Position numbers and translations under genes: made by a program. This document shows, piece by piece, positions 6,536 through 6,613 of a stretch of 6,613 nt of DNA. The notes beneath the pieces are model-generated. The model saw nothing but the letters and a program-made list of their open reading frames with translations. It was not told the DNA's origin and made no database searches. Source of the stretch: CAZTYI01 sp964466185 (lineage in GTDB: Bacteria > Chlamydiota > Chlamydiia > Chlamydiales > SM23-39); the NCBI GenBank assembly GCA_964466185.1, contig CAYXMS010000046.1, positions 1 to 6,613 of the forward strand, read 5' to 3'. Numbering within the stretch: the first letter of the stretch is position 1; the number at the start of each line of letters is the position of its first letter.

Positions 6536-6541
6536 ATTATA
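6536..6541 (-). promoter_or_regulatory. Candidate -10 box (TATAAT) for RluA
   Basis: An exact TATAAT on the minus strand about 85 bases before the GTG start, with transcription expected near 6529. The bases 16-18 upstream do not resemble TTGACA (TCACTA at 17), and they abut the presumed IS end at 6562. If the IS inserted here it may have replaced the original -35 region. The alternative TATATT at 6495-6500 is also possible. Confidence 0.3.
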
Positions 6542-6561
6542 AATGAATAATGAATTTATAG

Positions 6562-6613
6562 TGAGGTGGACCCATTGGGCTGGACAACTTTTTAGGCCAA
6601 ACTTGTTTGCCTC
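6562..6613. mobile_element. Probable terminal inverted repeat of an IS3-family element (partial)
   Basis: From 6562 the sequence begins TGAGGTGGACCC and, after six bases, reads GCTGGACA. IS3-family ends (IS150-like groups especially) typically start TGA or TGT, have a CCC block near position 10-14 and then (T)TGGACA, so the spacing fits. Only 52 bases are in the window and no transposase frame can be read, so the element's orientation, completeness and subgroup are unknown. The boundary also coincides with a change from very AT-rich DNA to more mixed composition. Confidence 0.5.

Noticed and set aside
1..6613. CRISPR array, tRNA or rRNA gene.
   Set aside because: I saw no regularly spaced repeats, no tRNA-like T-loop (GTTCRANNC) with an acceptor stem, and no rRNA-like segment.

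Overview
This is an AT-rich window (roughly one third G+C by eye) in which every recognisable gene lies on the minus strand. AAA and TTA codons are heavily used and A/T homopolymers of 7-9 bases are common. The pseudouridine synthase at the right end has the 'INKP..LLSV' and 'LETGR.HQIRVH' style I associate with environmental Chlamydiae (Parachlamydia/Waddlia/Simkania-like). Its mobile-element relics would suit such an amoeba-associated bacterium, but the organism call is tentative. Base composition alone would also allow Legionella- or Coxiella-like hosts.

Reading in the direction of transcription (right to left), the window starts with what looks like the terminal inverted repeat of an IS3-family element (from 6562 to the edge). 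Then come a short regulatory stretch with a TATAAT box and a perfect 9-bp inverted repeat, and an intact RluA-family rRNA pseudouridine synthase (5600-6451). Next is a 432-base region without an intact gene (5168-5599). It holds the C-terminal remnant of an IS91-like transposase in a frame that runs into the end of the RluA gene, and a doubtful 48-codon membrane-peptide ORF.

The rest (74-5167) is a single five-gene block with no intergenic base. In order it encodes an ATP-grasp ligase, an NAD(P)-dependent 3-beta-HSD/OleD-like dehydrogenase, a metallo-beta-lactamase-fold hydrolase, a PaaK/F390-synthetase-type adenylate-forming ligase, and a GNAT-like acyltransferase. Neighbours overlap by 4, 20, 4 and 8 bases; two of the junctions are ATGA, and the ligase start must be moved to 2489 to see one of them. 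The enzyme mix (two ATP-dependent carboxylate-activating enzymes, one oxidoreductase, one hydrolase, one acyltransferase, no carrier protein) looks like a small pathway for an acylated or amide-linked metabolite. The product is unknown and I do not assign one.

The first enzyme, the ATP-grasp protein, is odd. Its sequence begins abruptly inside the pre-ATP-grasp domain with a TTG codon and no ribosome-binding site. About 75-90 residues normally present in such proteins cannot be found upstream in any minus-strand frame. Because a transposase remnant lies just upstream, the simplest reading is that a mobile-element event removed the 5' end and probably the native promoter of the cluster. Whether the cluster is still expressed is the main open question of this window.
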